Notes: generated by a model from the letters alone, not told the origin. A stretch of 64,000 nucleotides of DNA from Pseudomonas putida (GCF_028682635.1 NZ_JANHLK010000014.1:109073-173072), one strand, 5' to 3'. Shown: positions 18,997 through 28,803, counted from the stretch's first letter. Program-made: numbers and translations.

Positions 18997-20412
18997 TTAT
19001 AGAGACTCGGCAATCCCCAGCGCCACCATCTTCTTGTACAACGTCGACCGCCCCAACCCCAATCGTGCCGCCGCTTCAATCACCTTGCCCCCGCATTGCG
19101 CCAGGGCGTTTTCAATCAATTGCCGATCAAACCGTTCCCGCGCCGCACTGAACGTCTCATGCGCCACCGGCTCGATACTCAACGGCGCCACGCGCGCAAC
19201 CGGCATAAACGTGCCGATCGCAGCCCGGATATCCATCTCCGTCAGCCGCAAATCATCACTAAGCAACGCCGCCCGCTCCAGCACGTTGCGCAGCTCGCGA
19301 ATGTTCCCCGGCCAGGCGTGTTGACCCAGCAGCTCCAGCGCTTCGCCGTTCAGTTCGTGCTGGCTGCGCAGCTCTTCAAGGATCGCTTCACTGAGGGCGG
19401 GCAGGTCGTCGAGACGGTCACGCAGCGGTGGCACCTGGATCGGCAGGACGTTGAGGCGGTAGTACAGGTCGGCGCGAAACTCGCCGCGTTTGATCGCCGC
19501 TTCCAGGTCGGTCGAGGTCGCGGCGATGACCCGCACATCGCTCTGGATCACCTCGTTGGAACCGACCGGCTCGAATTCCTTTTCCTGCAGCACCCGCAGC
19601 AATTTGCTTTGCAGCGGCAACGGCATGTCGCCGATCTCGTCGAGAAACAGCGTCCCGCCCTGGGCGATCTGCAGTTTGCCGGCGCGGCCTTTGCGGTCGG
19701 CGCCGGTAAAGGCGCCAGGGGCGGTGCCGAAGAATTCGGCTTCCAGCAGCGATTCGGGGATCGCGGCACTGTTGATGCTGACAAACGCCTTGTGCGCGCG
19801 TGGCGAGGCATTGTGGATCGCCTGTGCCAGCAATTCCTTGCCGGTGCCGGTTTCACCGAGCAGCAACACCGGCGAGTCGGTGCTGGCGCTGCGCCGGGCG
19901 CGGCGCTTGACTTCCAGGCTGGCGGCACTGGTGCCGATGAAGTGCGCGAAGTTGTAGCGGGTCTGGCGCGCACGCAGCAGCGAGCGCGTGGAAGCCAGCT
20001 CTTGCTGCATGCTCATGTAGCGCTTGAGCATCGGTGACAGGCTGCGCAACTCGTCGAACAAGGCAAAACCGATGGCGCCGATCACCTCGCCGGCATCGTC
20101 GTGAATCGGCAGGCGCATCACCACCAGCGGTTCCTTGGGGGTGTCCTGCATGTCGAGCAGGATCGGTCGGCCGGTGCGCACCACTTCGCGCAACAGGCTG
20201 CCGGGGATCACGCTTTCGCAGGCCTTGCCAATCGCGCTTTCGGCCGATTGCAGGCCGAAACGCTTGGCATAACGTTCGTTCATCCAGACGATGTTGGCGT
20301 CGCGGTCGACGATCACCGTGCCTTCACTGGACTGCTCGATGATCTCGAACAGCGAGCGGATCGCCAGCAGGCGTACGCGCTGGTAGTCCTTGAGGCTTTC
20401 GGTGGTGTTCAT
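18997..20412 (-). CDS. Sigma-54-dependent transcriptional activator with PAS domain
   Basis: 471 residues from the ATG at 20412; the open frame beyond runs through the REP element and is not coding. Order: N-terminal PAS domain (about 15-120), AAA+ central domain with Walker A GETGTGKE, sigma-54 contact loop GAFTGA, Walker B GGTLFLDEIGD and arginine finger region, then a Fis-type HTH at the C-terminus (GGKVIEAAARLGLGRSTLYKKM). No receiver domain, so it probably senses a small molecule through PAS. It is adjacent to the sigma-54 promoter of the 3-hydroxybutyrate operon and very likely activates it. Confidence 0.88.
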   Translation of the reverse strand: MNTTESLKDYQRVRLLAIRSLFEIIEQSSEGTVIVDRDANIVWMNERYAKRFGLQSAESAIGKACESVIPGSLLREVVRTGRPILLDMQDTPKEPLVVMRLPIHDDAGEVIGAIGFALFDELRSLSPMLKRYMSMQQELASTRSLLRARQTRYNFAHFIGTSAASLEVKRRARRSASTDSPVLLLGETGTGKELLAQAIHNASPRAHKAFVSINSAAIPESLLEAEFFGTAPGAFTGADRKGRAGKLQIAQGGTLFLDEIGDMPLPLQSKLLRVLQEKEFEPVGSNEVIQSDVRVIAATSTDLEAAIKRGEFRADLYYRLNVLPIQVPPLRDRLDDLPALSEAILEELRSQHELNGEALELLGQHAWPGNIRELRNVLERAALLSDDLRLTEMDIRAAIGTFMPVARVAPLSIEPVAHETFSAARERFDRQLIENALAQCGGKVIEAAARLGLGRSTLYKKMVALGIAESL

Positions 20413-20440
20413 GCGCAAGGTCCTGGATGTGTATTGCCGA

Positions 20441-20531
20441 TAAGGCCGTCTTCGCGAGCAAGCCCGCTCCCACAGGTGATCTGTGTCGGTCACAAATCCC
20501 CTGTGGGAGCGGGCTTGCTCGCGAAGGCCGC
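20441..20531. repeat. REP palindrome pair, class TTCGCGAGCAAGC
   Basis: Second copy of the TTCGCGAGCAAGC REP pair, between the start of the sigma-54 activator gene and the end of the Yej ATPase gene. Confidence 0.88.
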
Positions 20532-20548
20532 GACGCGGTCTGACGGGA

Positions 20549-22126
20549 TTATGCCTGCCCCACATGCGCCGCCGCCAACAGCTCCTTGGTGTACGGATGC
20601 TGCGGCGAATCGAACACGTCGTGGCTGGCACCGCTTTCGACCACCTTGCCGTCCTTGATCACGATCATGTCGTGGGCCAGGGCGCGCACCACCGCCAGGT
20701 CATGGCTGATGAACAGGTAGGTCAGCCCGTGCTTTTCCTGAAGCTGGCGCAGCAGGGCGACCACCTGCTTTTGCACGGTACGGTCCAGCGCCGAGGTCGG
20801 CTCGTCCAGCAGGATCAGCGCCGGTTTCAACACCAGCGCCCGGGCGATAGCGATGCGCTGGCGCTGGCCACCGGAGAACTCGTGGGGGTAGCGATGCCGG
20901 CTTTGCGGGTCGAGCCCGACTTCCTGCAGCGCCCGGATCACCTCGGCGTTGCATTGCTCAGTACTCAACTGGCTATGCACTTCCAGGCCTTCGCTGATGA
21001 TCTGCGCCACGGACATGCGCGGGCTGAGGCTGCCAAACGGGTCCTGGAAGACCACCTGCATTTTCTTGCGCCACGGCCGCAACTGTTTCTGCGTCAGGCC
21101 ATCGAGTGCCTGGCCCTGGAAGCGGATGCTGCCTTCGGAGTCCAGCAGGCGCAGGATCGCCTGGCCCAGCGTGGACTTGCCGGAACCCGATTCGCCTACG
21201 ATGCCCAGGGTCTTGCCCCGCTGGATATTCAGGCTGATGCCGTCCACGGCCTTGAGGTAAGTCTTGCGTCGGAACAGTCCGCCACTGACCGGAAACTGCA
21301 CCCGCAGGTCGTGCACCTCCAGGACTTTCTCGCGTTCGTCCCGGGGCAGCGCTACGCCTTCCGGCTCGGCATTGAGCAGCACGCAGCTGTAAGGGTGTTT
21401 CGGTGCGGTGAACATCGTCTCGCAGGTGGCCTGCTCGACAATTTCGCCGGCCTTCATCACGCAGACACGCTGGGCAATGCTGCGCACCAGATTGAGGTCG
21501 TGGCTGATCAGCAGCAGCGACATGCCCAGTCGCTGTTGCAGCGACTTGAGTAGCAGCAGGATCTTGCGCTGCACCGTCACGTCCAGCGCTGTGGTCGGTT
21601 CATCGGCGATCAACAGTTCCGGCTCGCAGGCCAGGGCCATGGCGATCATCACCCGCTGGCGCTGGCCACCGGATAACTGGTGGGGGTAGGCCTTGAGCCG
21701 CTCCTTGGGCTTCTGGATACCCACCAGGTGCAGCAATTCGAGAATCCGCGCCTGTGCCGCCTTGCCGGCCAGGCCTTTGTGCACCAGCAGGGTCTCGCCG
21801 ATCTGCTTCTCGATACTGTGCAGCGGGTTCAGGGAGGTCATCGGCTCCTGGAAGATCATCGCGATGCGATTACCCCGCAGTTTGCGCAATTTGCTCGCAT
21901 CGGCGCCCACCAGTTCCTGGCCGCGATAACGGATGCTGCCGGTGGTCTCGGTGCCGCATTCGGGCAGCAGCTGCAGGATCGAGTGGGCGGTCACCGACTT
22001 GCCCGAACCCGACTCGCCGACCAGCGCCAGGCATTCGCCGGGGCGGATGTCCAGGCACAGGTTGCGCACCACGGTCTGGCCACTGAAGGCCACGCTGAGG
22101 TCACGGATTTCGATCAGGTTGCTCAT
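20549..22126 (-). CDS. yejF: ABC transporter ATP-binding protein, tandem ATPase YejF
   Basis: 525 residues containing two complete ABC ATPase cassettes: first with ALVGESGSGKS, LSGGQRQR, LLIADEPTTALD; second with GIVGESGSGKST, FSGGQRQR, LILLDEPTSALD. The fused arrangement identifies YejF of the YejABEF importer (oligopeptide/microcin C type). Start chosen at MSNLIEIRDLSV (ATG at 22126). Last gene of the yejABEF operon, 14 bases after yejE. Confidence 0.9.
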   Translation of the reverse strand: MSNLIEIRDLSVAFSGQTVVRNLCLDIRPGECLALVGESGSGKSVTAHSILQLLPECGTETTGSIRYRGQELVGADASKLRKLRGNRIAMIFQEPMTSLNPLHSIEKQIGETLLVHKGLAGKAAQARILELLHLVGIQKPKERLKAYPHQLSGGQRQRVMIAMALACEPELLIADEPTTALDVTVQRKILLLLKSLQQRLGMSLLLISHDLNLVRSIAQRVCVMKAGEIVEQATCETMFTAPKHPYSCVLLNAEPEGVALPRDEREKVLEVHDLRVQFPVSGGLFRRKTYLKAVDGISLNIQRGKTLGIVGESGSGKSTLGQAILRLLDSEGSIRFQGQALDGLTQKQLRPWRKKMQVVFQDPFGSLSPRMSVAQIISEGLEVHSQLSTEQCNAEVIRALQEVGLDPQSRHRYPHEFSGGQRQRIAIARALVLKPALILLDEPTSALDRTVQKQVVALLRQLQEKHGLTYLFISHDLAVVRALAHDMIVIKDGKVVESGASHDVFDSPQHPYTKELLAAAHVGQA

Positions 22127-22140
22127 ATCAACGGTCCGCT

Positions 22141-23163
22141 TCACGCACGAGGGTCAAAGGCGTCGCGCAGGGCTTCGCCGATGAACACCAATAGAGAAAG
22201 AATCAACGCCAGGGTGAAAAACGCCGTCAGGCCCAGCCAGGGCGCCTGCAGGTTCTGCTTGCCCTGGCCGATCAGCTCGCCCAGGGACGCACTGCCGGCC
22301 GGCATGCCGAAGCCGAGGAAATCCAGGGCGGTGAGGGTCGAGATGGCCCCGGTCAGAATGAACGGCAGGTAACTCAGGGTCGCGTTCATGGCGTTGGGCA
22401 GGATGTGCCGCACGATCACTTTGCGATCGCTCAGGCCCAGCGCCCGAGCCGCCTTGACGTATTCCAGGTTGCGCCCGCGCAGGAATTCGGCGCGCACTAC
22501 GTCCACCAGCGCCAGCCAGGAAAACAGCGCCATGATCCCCAGCAACCACCAGAAATTCGGCTCGACGAACCCCGAGAGGATGATCAGCAGGTACAGTACC
22601 GGCAACCCGGACCAGACCTCCAGCAGCCGCTGGCCGAGCAAGTCGACCCAGCCACCGTAATAGCCTTGCAACGCGCCGGCGGCGATGCCGATCAGCGCGC
22701 TGACGAACGTCAGCATCAAGGCAAACAGGATCGAAACCCGCGCGCCGAAGATCACCCGCGCCAACACGTCCCGCGCCTGATCGTCAGTGCCCAGCCAATT
22801 CACGTTCGATGGCGGGCTCGGGGCCGGTTTGTTCAGGTCGTAGTTCGGTGTGTCGTCGCTGAAGGGGATCGGCGGGAACAGCAGCCAGCCACCGTCCTTC
22901 TTGATCAGGTTCTGCACATAATCGCTGCGGTAATCGGCCTGGAAGGGCAGTTGTCCGCCAAATTCCTGCTCGGTGTAGCGCTTGAGCGCCGGGAAGTACA
23001 ACGAACCCTGATAGCTGACGACCAGCGGTTTGTCGTTGGCGATCAGCTCGCCCCCCAGGGTCAGCAGGAACAGCCCGACGAACAGCCACAACGACCACCA
23101 GCCGCGACGGTTTTTCTTGAAGCGCTCGAAGCGGCGTCGGCCCAGCGGCGAAAGCTTGAGCAT
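22141..23163 (-). CDS. yejE: ABC transporter permease YejE
   Basis: 340 residues; the ATG at 23163 overlaps the yejB stop by one base (TGATG), so translation is coupled. It has the DppC/OppC-type N-terminal extension (RRRFERFKKNRRGWWSLW), a large periplasmic loop of about 100 residues typical of YejE, and the EAA-like loop AARALGLSDRKVIVRHILPNAMN. It forms the inner-membrane channel with YejB. Confidence 0.9.
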   Translation of the reverse strand: MLKLSPLGRRRFERFKKNRRGWWSLWLFVGLFLLTLGGELIANDKPLVVSYQGSLYFPALKRYTEQEFGGQLPFQADYRSDYVQNLIKKDGGWLLFPPIPFSDDTPNYDLNKPAPSPPSNVNWLGTDDQARDVLARVIFGARVSILFALMLTFVSALIGIAAGALQGYYGGWVDLLGQRLLEVWSGLPVLYLLIILSGFVEPNFWWLLGIMALFSWLALVDVVRAEFLRGRNLEYVKAARALGLSDRKVIVRHILPNAMNATLSYLPFILTGAISTLTALDFLGFGMPAGSASLGELIGQGKQNLQAPWLGLTAFFTLALILSLLVFIGEALRDAFDPRA

Positions 23164-24221
23164 CAGGCGTTCCTCGCGGCGAAATCGATGCGCGGATCGA
23201 CCAGGGTGTAGCACAGGTCGCCGACCAGTTTTATCAGCAGGCCGAACAGGGTGAAGATGAACAGCGAACCGAACACCACCGGGTAGTCCCGGGACACGGC
23301 CGCTTCGTAGCTCATGCGGCCCAGGCCATCGAGGGAGAAGATCACTTCAATCAGCAGGGACCCGGCAAAAAACACGCTGATGAAGGCCTGGGGAATCCCC
23401 GACACCACCAGCAACATGGCGTTGCGAAATACGTGGCCGTACAGCACCCGGCGCTCGCTCAGGCCCTTGGCGCGGGCGGTGACTACGTACTGACGAGTGA
23501 TTTCGTTGAGAAACGAATTCTTGGTCAGGATGGTCAGGGTCGCGAAACCGCCAATCACCAGGGCGGTCACCGGCAGCACCAGGTGCCAGAAGTAATCGGC
23601 GACCTTGCCCAGGGTCGACAGCGACTCGAAATTGTCCGAGACCAGCCCGCGCACCGGGAACCAGTTCAGCGAGGTGCCACCGGCGAACACCACGATCAGG
23701 AACATGGCGAACAGGAAGGCCGGCATGGCATAGCCGATGATGATTGCGGTGCTGCTCCAGACATCGAAGTGGCTACCGTGGTGCACCGCCTTGCGGATCC
23801 CCAGGGGAATCGACACCAGGTAGGTGATCAGCGTCGCCCAGAGCCCGAGGGAAATGGTGACCGGCATCTTTTCCAGGATCAGGTCGGTGACGGTGGCGCC
23901 GCGAAAGAAGCTCTTGCCGAAGTCCAGGCGCGCGTAACTGGTGAGCATCAGCCACAGGCGTTCCGGTGCCGGCTTGTCGAAGCCGTATTGCTTTTCGATG
24001 TCCTTGATCAACTGCGGGTCGAGGCCGCGGCTGGCGCGGGAATGGCCCATGGTCTCGCTGGAACCGCCACCGACATTGGCGCCGCCGATGCCCTGAAGGT
24101 GCGCGATGGCCTGTTCCACCGGGCCACCCGGGGCGGCCTGGACGATGACGAAGTTGACCAGGAGGATGATCACCAGGGTCGGGATGATCAGCAGCAGGCG
24201 CCGCAGGATATAAGCCCACAT
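23163..24221 (-). CDS. yejB: ABC transporter permease YejB
   Basis: 352 residues of the DppB/OppB family: N-terminal MWAYILRRLLLIIPTLVIILLVNFVIVQ helix and the ARAKGLSERRVLYGHVFRNAM cytoplasmic loop. Its ATG overlaps the yejA stop codon by one base. The long segment at about 40-75 between helix 1 and the rest, rich in Gly, is as seen in YejB. Confidence 0.9.
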   Translation of the reverse strand: MWAYILRRLLLIIPTLVIILLVNFVIVQAAPGGPVEQAIAHLQGIGGANVGGGSSETMGHSRASRGLDPQLIKDIEKQYGFDKPAPERLWLMLTSYARLDFGKSFFRGATVTDLILEKMPVTISLGLWATLITYLVSIPLGIRKAVHHGSHFDVWSSTAIIIGYAMPAFLFAMFLIVVFAGGTSLNWFPVRGLVSDNFESLSTLGKVADYFWHLVLPVTALVIGGFATLTILTKNSFLNEITRQYVVTARAKGLSERRVLYGHVFRNAMLLVVSGIPQAFISVFFAGSLLIEVIFSLDGLGRMSYEAAVSRDYPVVFGSLFIFTLFGLLIKLVGDLCYTLVDPRIDFAARNA

Positions 24222-26089
24222 CAGTGCGGTCCTCCGGGGCTGCCGCGACGGATTCGCTCAGCGGTCATCTGCTGGTTGGTCAGTGGCGTGGTGCTCATTT
24301 CCCACCAGCTCTCGATGGCTTCGTCATTGCTCGCCTGCACGTTCGGTATGCCGAAGCGATTCCACCACACGGTGGAACTGCCCGGCGGGTAATAGTTGGG
24401 AATCCAGTAATAGTTCCATTGCAGCACCCGGTCGAGCGCGTGGGCATAGTGCAGCATGTCGGCCTGGGTGTTGGCGCGGATCAGGCCATTGATCAAGGTG
24501 TCCACCGCCGGGTTCTTCAACACCATGTAGTTGTTGGCACCGGGGTCGGTGGCCGAGACCGAGGCGAAGTAGTTGATCAGTTCGCCACCGGGGGAGGTGG
24601 TGACCGGATAGCCGGTGACGATCATGTCGTAGTCGCGGCTCATCAGGCGATTGACGTACTGGGACGAATCGATGCGGCGGATGTTCAGGTCGATGCCGAT
24701 CTGTTTCAGGGTGCGCTTGTAGGGCAGGAGCAAGCGGTCCATGCCGTTCTGGCTGACCAGGAAGGTGAAGCTCAGCGGCTCGCCTTCGGCATTCACCAGT
24801 TGATCGCCTTGGGGTTTCCACCCAGCCTGTTCCAGCAGCTCCAGGGCTTGCAGTTGCTTGTCACGAATCAAGCCGCTGCCATCGGTTTTCGGCGCCTCGA
24901 ACACTTGGCTGAAGACTTCATCGGGGATCTGTCCGCGCAAGGGTTCCAGGATCGCCAGCTCACCGGCATCAGGCAAGCGCCGGGCCGCCAGCTCGGTATT
25001 GGAAAAGTAGCTCTGCTGGCGGATGTACAGGTTGCGCATCATCTGCCGGTTGCTCCATTCGAAGTCCCAGAGCATCGCCAGGGCCTGGCGCACCCGGCGG
25101 TCCTGGAACATCGGTTTTTGCAGGTTGAACACGAAGCCCTGGGCCGATTGCGGCGCTTCGGTGGCCAGGTGGGCTTTTTGCAGGCGACCGTCGCTCAGGG
25201 CCGGGCTGTCGTAGCCAATGGAGTAGCCGGTGGCGGAAAACTCGCGGTTGTAGTCATAGGCGCCGCCGCGCAAAACCTGGCGCGCGACATCGGTGTCGCC
25301 GAAGTACTCGATGCTGAAATGGTCGAAGTTGTACAGGCCACGGCTGACCGGCAGGTCCTTGCCCCACCAGTCGGGATTGCGTTCGAAGGTGATGCTGCGC
25401 CCCGAATCGACCTTGCCGACCTTGTACGGCCCGCTGCCCAGGGGCGGCTCGTAACCGCCGCCATCGGTAAAGTCACGGCTCTTCCACCAGTGTTCGGGAA
25501 ACACCGGCAAGGTCGCGATGTCCAGCGGCAGGGTACGGTTTTCGTTGTTCTTGAAGTCGAAGCGCACGGTCAATGGCGATTCGACTACCACGCCTTTTAC
25601 GTCGGCGAACTGCGTGCGATATCGCAGGCTGCCCTGGGTCATCAGCAGGTCGAAGGTGTAGCGCACGTCCTCGGCGGTGATCGGCTTGCCATCGGCAAAC
25701 TTCGCCTTGGGGTTAAGGAAGAAGCGCAGGGACAGGCCATCGTCGGAGCGCTCCATCTGCTGCGCCACCAGGCCGTACACCGTGTAAGGCTCGTCCAGCG
25801 AGCGCTGCGCCAGGGGCGAGTAGAGCAGGCCATCGATCTGGCTCACGCCGATGCCCTTGTCTATGTAAGGCAGGACATGGTCGAAATGCCCGATCTCGAT
25901 CGCCGAACGGCGCATCGTCCCGCCCTTGGGCGCCTGCGGATTGGTGTAGGCAAAATGACTGAAGCCGGCAGGGTACTTGGCGGGCTCGCCGTAGACGGTC
26001 AACGCATGTTGCGGTGCGGCATTCACACCGGCGGCGCCCAGGAGCAGGGCCACGGCAGTGAACAATGAAGTCGGGAAAGCCAGTCGCAT
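24221..26089 (-). CDS. yejA: Periplasmic peptide-binding protein YejA
   Basis: 622 residues from the ATG at 26089 (MRLAFPTSLF), with a signal peptide ending near GVNAAPQ. The rest is a family 5 extracellular solute-binding protein (RSAIEIGHFDHVLPYIDKG, FKNNENRTLPLDIATLPVFPEHWW, the YejA hallmark region). It delivers oligopeptides or peptide-nucleotide antibiotics to YejBEF. First gene of the operon; genes overlap down to yejE. Confidence 0.9.
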   Translation of the reverse strand: MRLAFPTSLFTAVALLLGAAGVNAAPQHALTVYGEPAKYPAGFSHFAYTNPQAPKGGTMRRSAIEIGHFDHVLPYIDKGIGVSQIDGLLYSPLAQRSLDEPYTVYGLVAQQMERSDDGLSLRFFLNPKAKFADGKPITAEDVRYTFDLLMTQGSLRYRTQFADVKGVVVESPLTVRFDFKNNENRTLPLDIATLPVFPEHWWKSRDFTDGGGYEPPLGSGPYKVGKVDSGRSITFERNPDWWGKDLPVSRGLYNFDHFSIEYFGDTDVARQVLRGGAYDYNREFSATGYSIGYDSPALSDGRLQKAHLATEAPQSAQGFVFNLQKPMFQDRRVRQALAMLWDFEWSNRQMMRNLYIRQQSYFSNTELAARRLPDAGELAILEPLRGQIPDEVFSQVFEAPKTDGSGLIRDKQLQALELLEQAGWKPQGDQLVNAEGEPLSFTFLVSQNGMDRLLLPYKRTLKQIGIDLNIRRIDSSQYVNRLMSRDYDMIVTGYPVTTSPGGELINYFASVSATDPGANNYMVLKNPAVDTLINGLIRANTQADMLHYAHALDRVLQWNYYWIPNYYPPGSSTVWWNRFGIPNVQASNDEAIESWWEMSTTPLTNQQMTAERIRRGSPGGPH

Positions 26090-26224
26090 TTTCAGCCTTA
26101 GAGCCGGGTGGTCGTCAACCACGATTTGTACGCTAGCGGCGCGTCCCTCGCCAGCCGTATTACGTATCTGAAACACGACGGCCCACCAGAAGGCGGGCCG
26201 CTGCACAGTAAATCCAGGCGTCTA

Positions 26225-26506
26225 TCAGTCCTGGCGGCTGGTCACTTCCAGCAGGTGGTAGCCGAACTGGGTCTTGACCGGACCTTGCACTACGTTGAGC
26301 GGTGCGCTGAAGACCACGGTGTCGAACTCCTTGACCATCTGGCCTGGACCGAACGAGCCCAGGTCACCGCCCTGGCGGCTGGAAGGGCAGGTGGAGTTGG
26401 CTTTGGCGACTTCGGCGAAGTCTGCGCCACCTTCGATTTGGGCTTTCAGTTCGTTGCACTTGGCTTCGCTGGCAACAAGGATGTGACGGGCAGTGGCTTT
26501 GGCCAT
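26225..26506 (-). CDS. ppiC: Peptidyl-prolyl cis-trans isomerase, parvulin (PpiC)
   Basis: 93 residues beginning MAKATARHILV, preceded by GGAGAG. A single cytoplasmic parvulin domain (CPSSRQGGDLGSFGPGQMV, FGYHLLEV), close in sequence to E. coli PpiC. Paralogue of the gene at 11502; of the two this one is nearer to the classical PpiC sequence. Located just upstream of the yejA start, in the same orientation. Confidence 0.92.
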   Translation of the reverse strand: MAKATARHILVASEAKCNELKAQIEGGADFAEVAKANSTCPSSRQGGDLGSFGPGQMVKEFDTVVFSAPLNVVQGPVKTQFGYHLLEVTSRQD

Positions 26507-26612
26507 GGGAAAACTCTCCATTCAATGTACGGTAAAGTGCTGAGCCTACCGGATTCAGTGGGCTATTTCTCCCCAAAGTTCCGTTGCCAGCGCTCTGGAC
26601 GGCGGGCCTGGG

Positions 26613-27494
26613 TCAAAGCCCGGCTTTTTTCAGGCGCTCGGCGTGCTGCACATACAGATCGATCGGGTCGACGCGCCTTACACTTTGACCGCCTGACTGG
26701 CGAAGGGTGCCCAGATGGTCCAGCGGATAGTCCGAGCGGATGACGGTGCCCAGGTGGGAGCTGTAGCGGCCGACCAGGCCATCGTTCTGCAAGGGCTCGA
26801 GGGAGAAATAACGTGAGAGCGCGCGCATCAGTCCATGGGATGGATCAGCTACGTCAAGTCCTTCAGCCCGCCGCTTGCCCTGCAGGATGCCACTCCAGGA
26901 ATAGTAGCGCACGCCGTTGACCTGCTCGCGGCCCTTGCCACCCCAGGTCTGCGGCAACCCCTGGGGGTACTTCTGGTTGAAGGCGTTCACGCCTTGCGTG
27001 GTCAGGGCGTTCAACGCGGCGACGGCATTTTGCGGCATCCGGCCTTTGCCACTGAGTAACGAAAGAAAGTCGGCGAACAAGGTGGCAATGGTCTCGGCCA
27101 CGATTTCCGGCAGGTGGCCCGGTGTCAGTGCCTTGCGCAGCAGGTCCGCCAGTTCCGAGCCGTGGTTGGGTCCGCTGACGGACGTCACCGAGGCCACCTT
27201 GCCGGGCGCTGTCGCGGCGGCATAGCGTGCGGCCAACGCCCCTTGGCTGTGGCCGATCAGATTGACCTTGTCGGCCCCGGTGCCCTCCAGTACCCGCTGG
27301 ATCTGGGCCAGCAGCTGTTCGCCGCGTACTTCGTTGCTGTGGGTGGCGGACAGATGCGGGACGAACACCCTCGTGCCAGCGCTGCGCAGGGCCTGCCTGA
27401 CGTCGTGGAAGAGGTGCACGCTGGCGATCCGCTCGAAGCCGAACAGCCCGTGCACCAGCAGGATGGGATAATGAGTCTTTGCATTCCGTTGCAT
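26613..27494 (-). CDS. Triacylglycerol lipase, Proteus-like family I.1 type without signal peptide
   Basis: 293 residues from the ATG at 27494, chosen because AAAAGGA sits about 7 bases before it; in-frame ATG/TTG codons lie 6 and 24 bases upstream. Alpha/beta hydrolase with oxyanion region VHGLFGF, nucleophile Ser83 in GHSQG, an acid residue and His in the calcium-site C-terminal part (SSHLGTVIRSDYPLDHLG). There is no Sec signal peptide and no adjacent foldase (lif) gene, as in the Proteus-type lipases, which fold without a chaperone. Hydrolyses acylglycerol esters. Confidence 0.85.
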   Translation of the reverse strand: MQRNAKTHYPILLVHGLFGFERIASVHLFHDVRQALRSAGTRVFVPHLSATHSNEVRGEQLLAQIQRVLEGTGADKVNLIGHSQGALAARYAAATAPGKVASVTSVSGPNHGSELADLLRKALTPGHLPEIVAETIATLFADFLSLLSGKGRMPQNAVAALNALTTQGVNAFNQKYPQGLPQTWGGKGREQVNGVRYYSWSGILQGKRRAEGLDVADPSHGLMRALSRYFSLEPLQNDGLVGRYSSHLGTVIRSDYPLDHLGTLRQSGGQSVRRVDPIDLYVQHAERLKKAGL

Positions 27495-27688
27495 GTTCAT
27501 TCCTTTTCCAGGGTTCAAGAAAGTGACTTCGATGTCACTCTAAAGACTCCAGCGCCGCAGCGATGCATGAAATGGCCGCTGTGGCCTGGGGAAAAAGGCA
27601 TAGGCAGGGTACGAATTCTGGTGGCTGCCGACCCGTCTTCGGATGAAGACGGGTTGGTGCAGCCCGATCATGCCGGTGGTCAGCGGGT

Positions 27689-28756
27689 TTACTGTGCCCG
27701 CAGCCGTTCTGCCGCCTGGCGCAACAGTTGCTCTGTCGCACTCCAGCCCAGGCAGCCGTCGGTGACCGAAACGCCGTACTTCAGCGACGGGCTCAGCGGT
27801 TGGCAGCCTTCGAACAAATGACTTTCGATCATCATGCCGATCAGCGAGCGATCGCCCTGCAGGCGTTGTTCCAGCACGTCGTTGAACACGGCGGGTTGGC
27901 GCAGTGGATCTTTGCTGCTGTTGGCGTGGCTGCAGTCGACCATGATCCGGGCCGGGATCTTCAGTCGAGTCAAGTCGCCGTGCACGCGGGCGACGCTGGC
28001 GCGGTCGTAGTTCGGTCCGTGATGACCGCCGCGCAGCACCAGGTGGGTGTCGGCATTGCCCGGGGTCTGGATGATCGCGGGGTGACCCTGGCTGTCGACG
28101 CCGAAGTGGCGATGTGGATGGGCGGCCGAGCGCATGGCGTCACAGGCGACGCCGACACCGCCATCGGTGCCGTTCTTGAAGCCTACCGGCATGCCCAGGC
28201 CGCTGGCCATCTCGCGATGGATCTGCGACTCGGTGGTGCGGGCGCCGATGGCCACCCAGCTCAGCAGGTCGTCGAAGTACCCGGCGGCCATGGGTTGCAG
28301 CAGTTCAGTCGCCACCGGCAGGCCGAGTATGAGCATTTCCCGCATCAGTTCGCGGGACAGGGTCAGGCCGCCGGCCATGTCATCGCTGCCATCGAGGTGC
28401 GGGTCGTACGCCAGGCCTTTCCAGCCCACCGTGGTGCGAGGTTTTTCGACGTAGGCGCGCATCACCAGGAGCATCTGGTCGCTGACGTCGGCGCTCAGGC
28501 GGGCCAGGTTGTCGGCGTATTCAAGTGCGGATTTCGGGTCGTGGATCGAGCAGGGGCCGACGATGACCAGCAGACGGGAGTCTTCACCGTCGAGGATTGC
28601 GCGAACCGCCTGGCGGTGAGTCGCGACTTGCCGGGCCAAGGCGTTGGTCAGTGGCAATTGCTGCTTGAGTTGCAACGAACTGGGCAGGCGCAGGGTCAGC
28701 GCTTCGTTGGCAGAGGTGAGGGTCGACAGTGGCAGAGCAGAGACGGACGAATTCAT
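27689..28756 (-). CDS. 3-deoxy-7-phosphoheptulonate (DAHP) synthase, class I
   Basis: 355 residues of the AroF/AroG/AroH type: VIVGPCSIHD, MRAYVEKPRTTVGWKGL, WVAIGARTTESQIHREMASGLGMPVGFKNGTDG and MVDCSHANSSKD carry the active-site and metal ligands. It catalyses phosphoenolpyruvate + erythrose-4-phosphate to DAHP, the first step of the shikimate pathway. Which aromatic amino acid inhibits it cannot be decided here. The long leader upstream (28757-29219) contains an aromatic-rich leader peptide and an intrinsic terminator, so expression is probably set by attenuation. Confidence 0.92.
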   Translation of the reverse strand: MNSSVSALPLSTLTSANEALTLRLPSSLQLKQQLPLTNALARQVATHRQAVRAILDGEDSRLLVIVGPCSIHDPKSALEYADNLARLSADVSDQMLLVMRAYVEKPRTTVGWKGLAYDPHLDGSDDMAGGLTLSRELMREMLILGLPVATELLQPMAAGYFDDLLSWVAIGARTTESQIHREMASGLGMPVGFKNGTDGGVGVACDAMRSAAHPHRHFGVDSQGHPAIIQTPGNADTHLVLRGGHHGPNYDRASVARVHGDLTRLKIPARIMVDCSHANSSKDPLRQPAVFNDVLEQRLQGDRSLIGMMIESHLFEGCQPLSPSLKYGVSVTDGCLGWSATEQLLRQAAERLRAQ

Positions 28757-28803
28757 GTTCAGGCTTCCTGGGCGGCGGCGGGTTCATTCCCGCGCGCTCG
28801 GCC

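Noticed and set aside
24224..26068. 614-codon plus-strand open frame
   Set aside because: Antisense shadow of yejA; no domain pattern.
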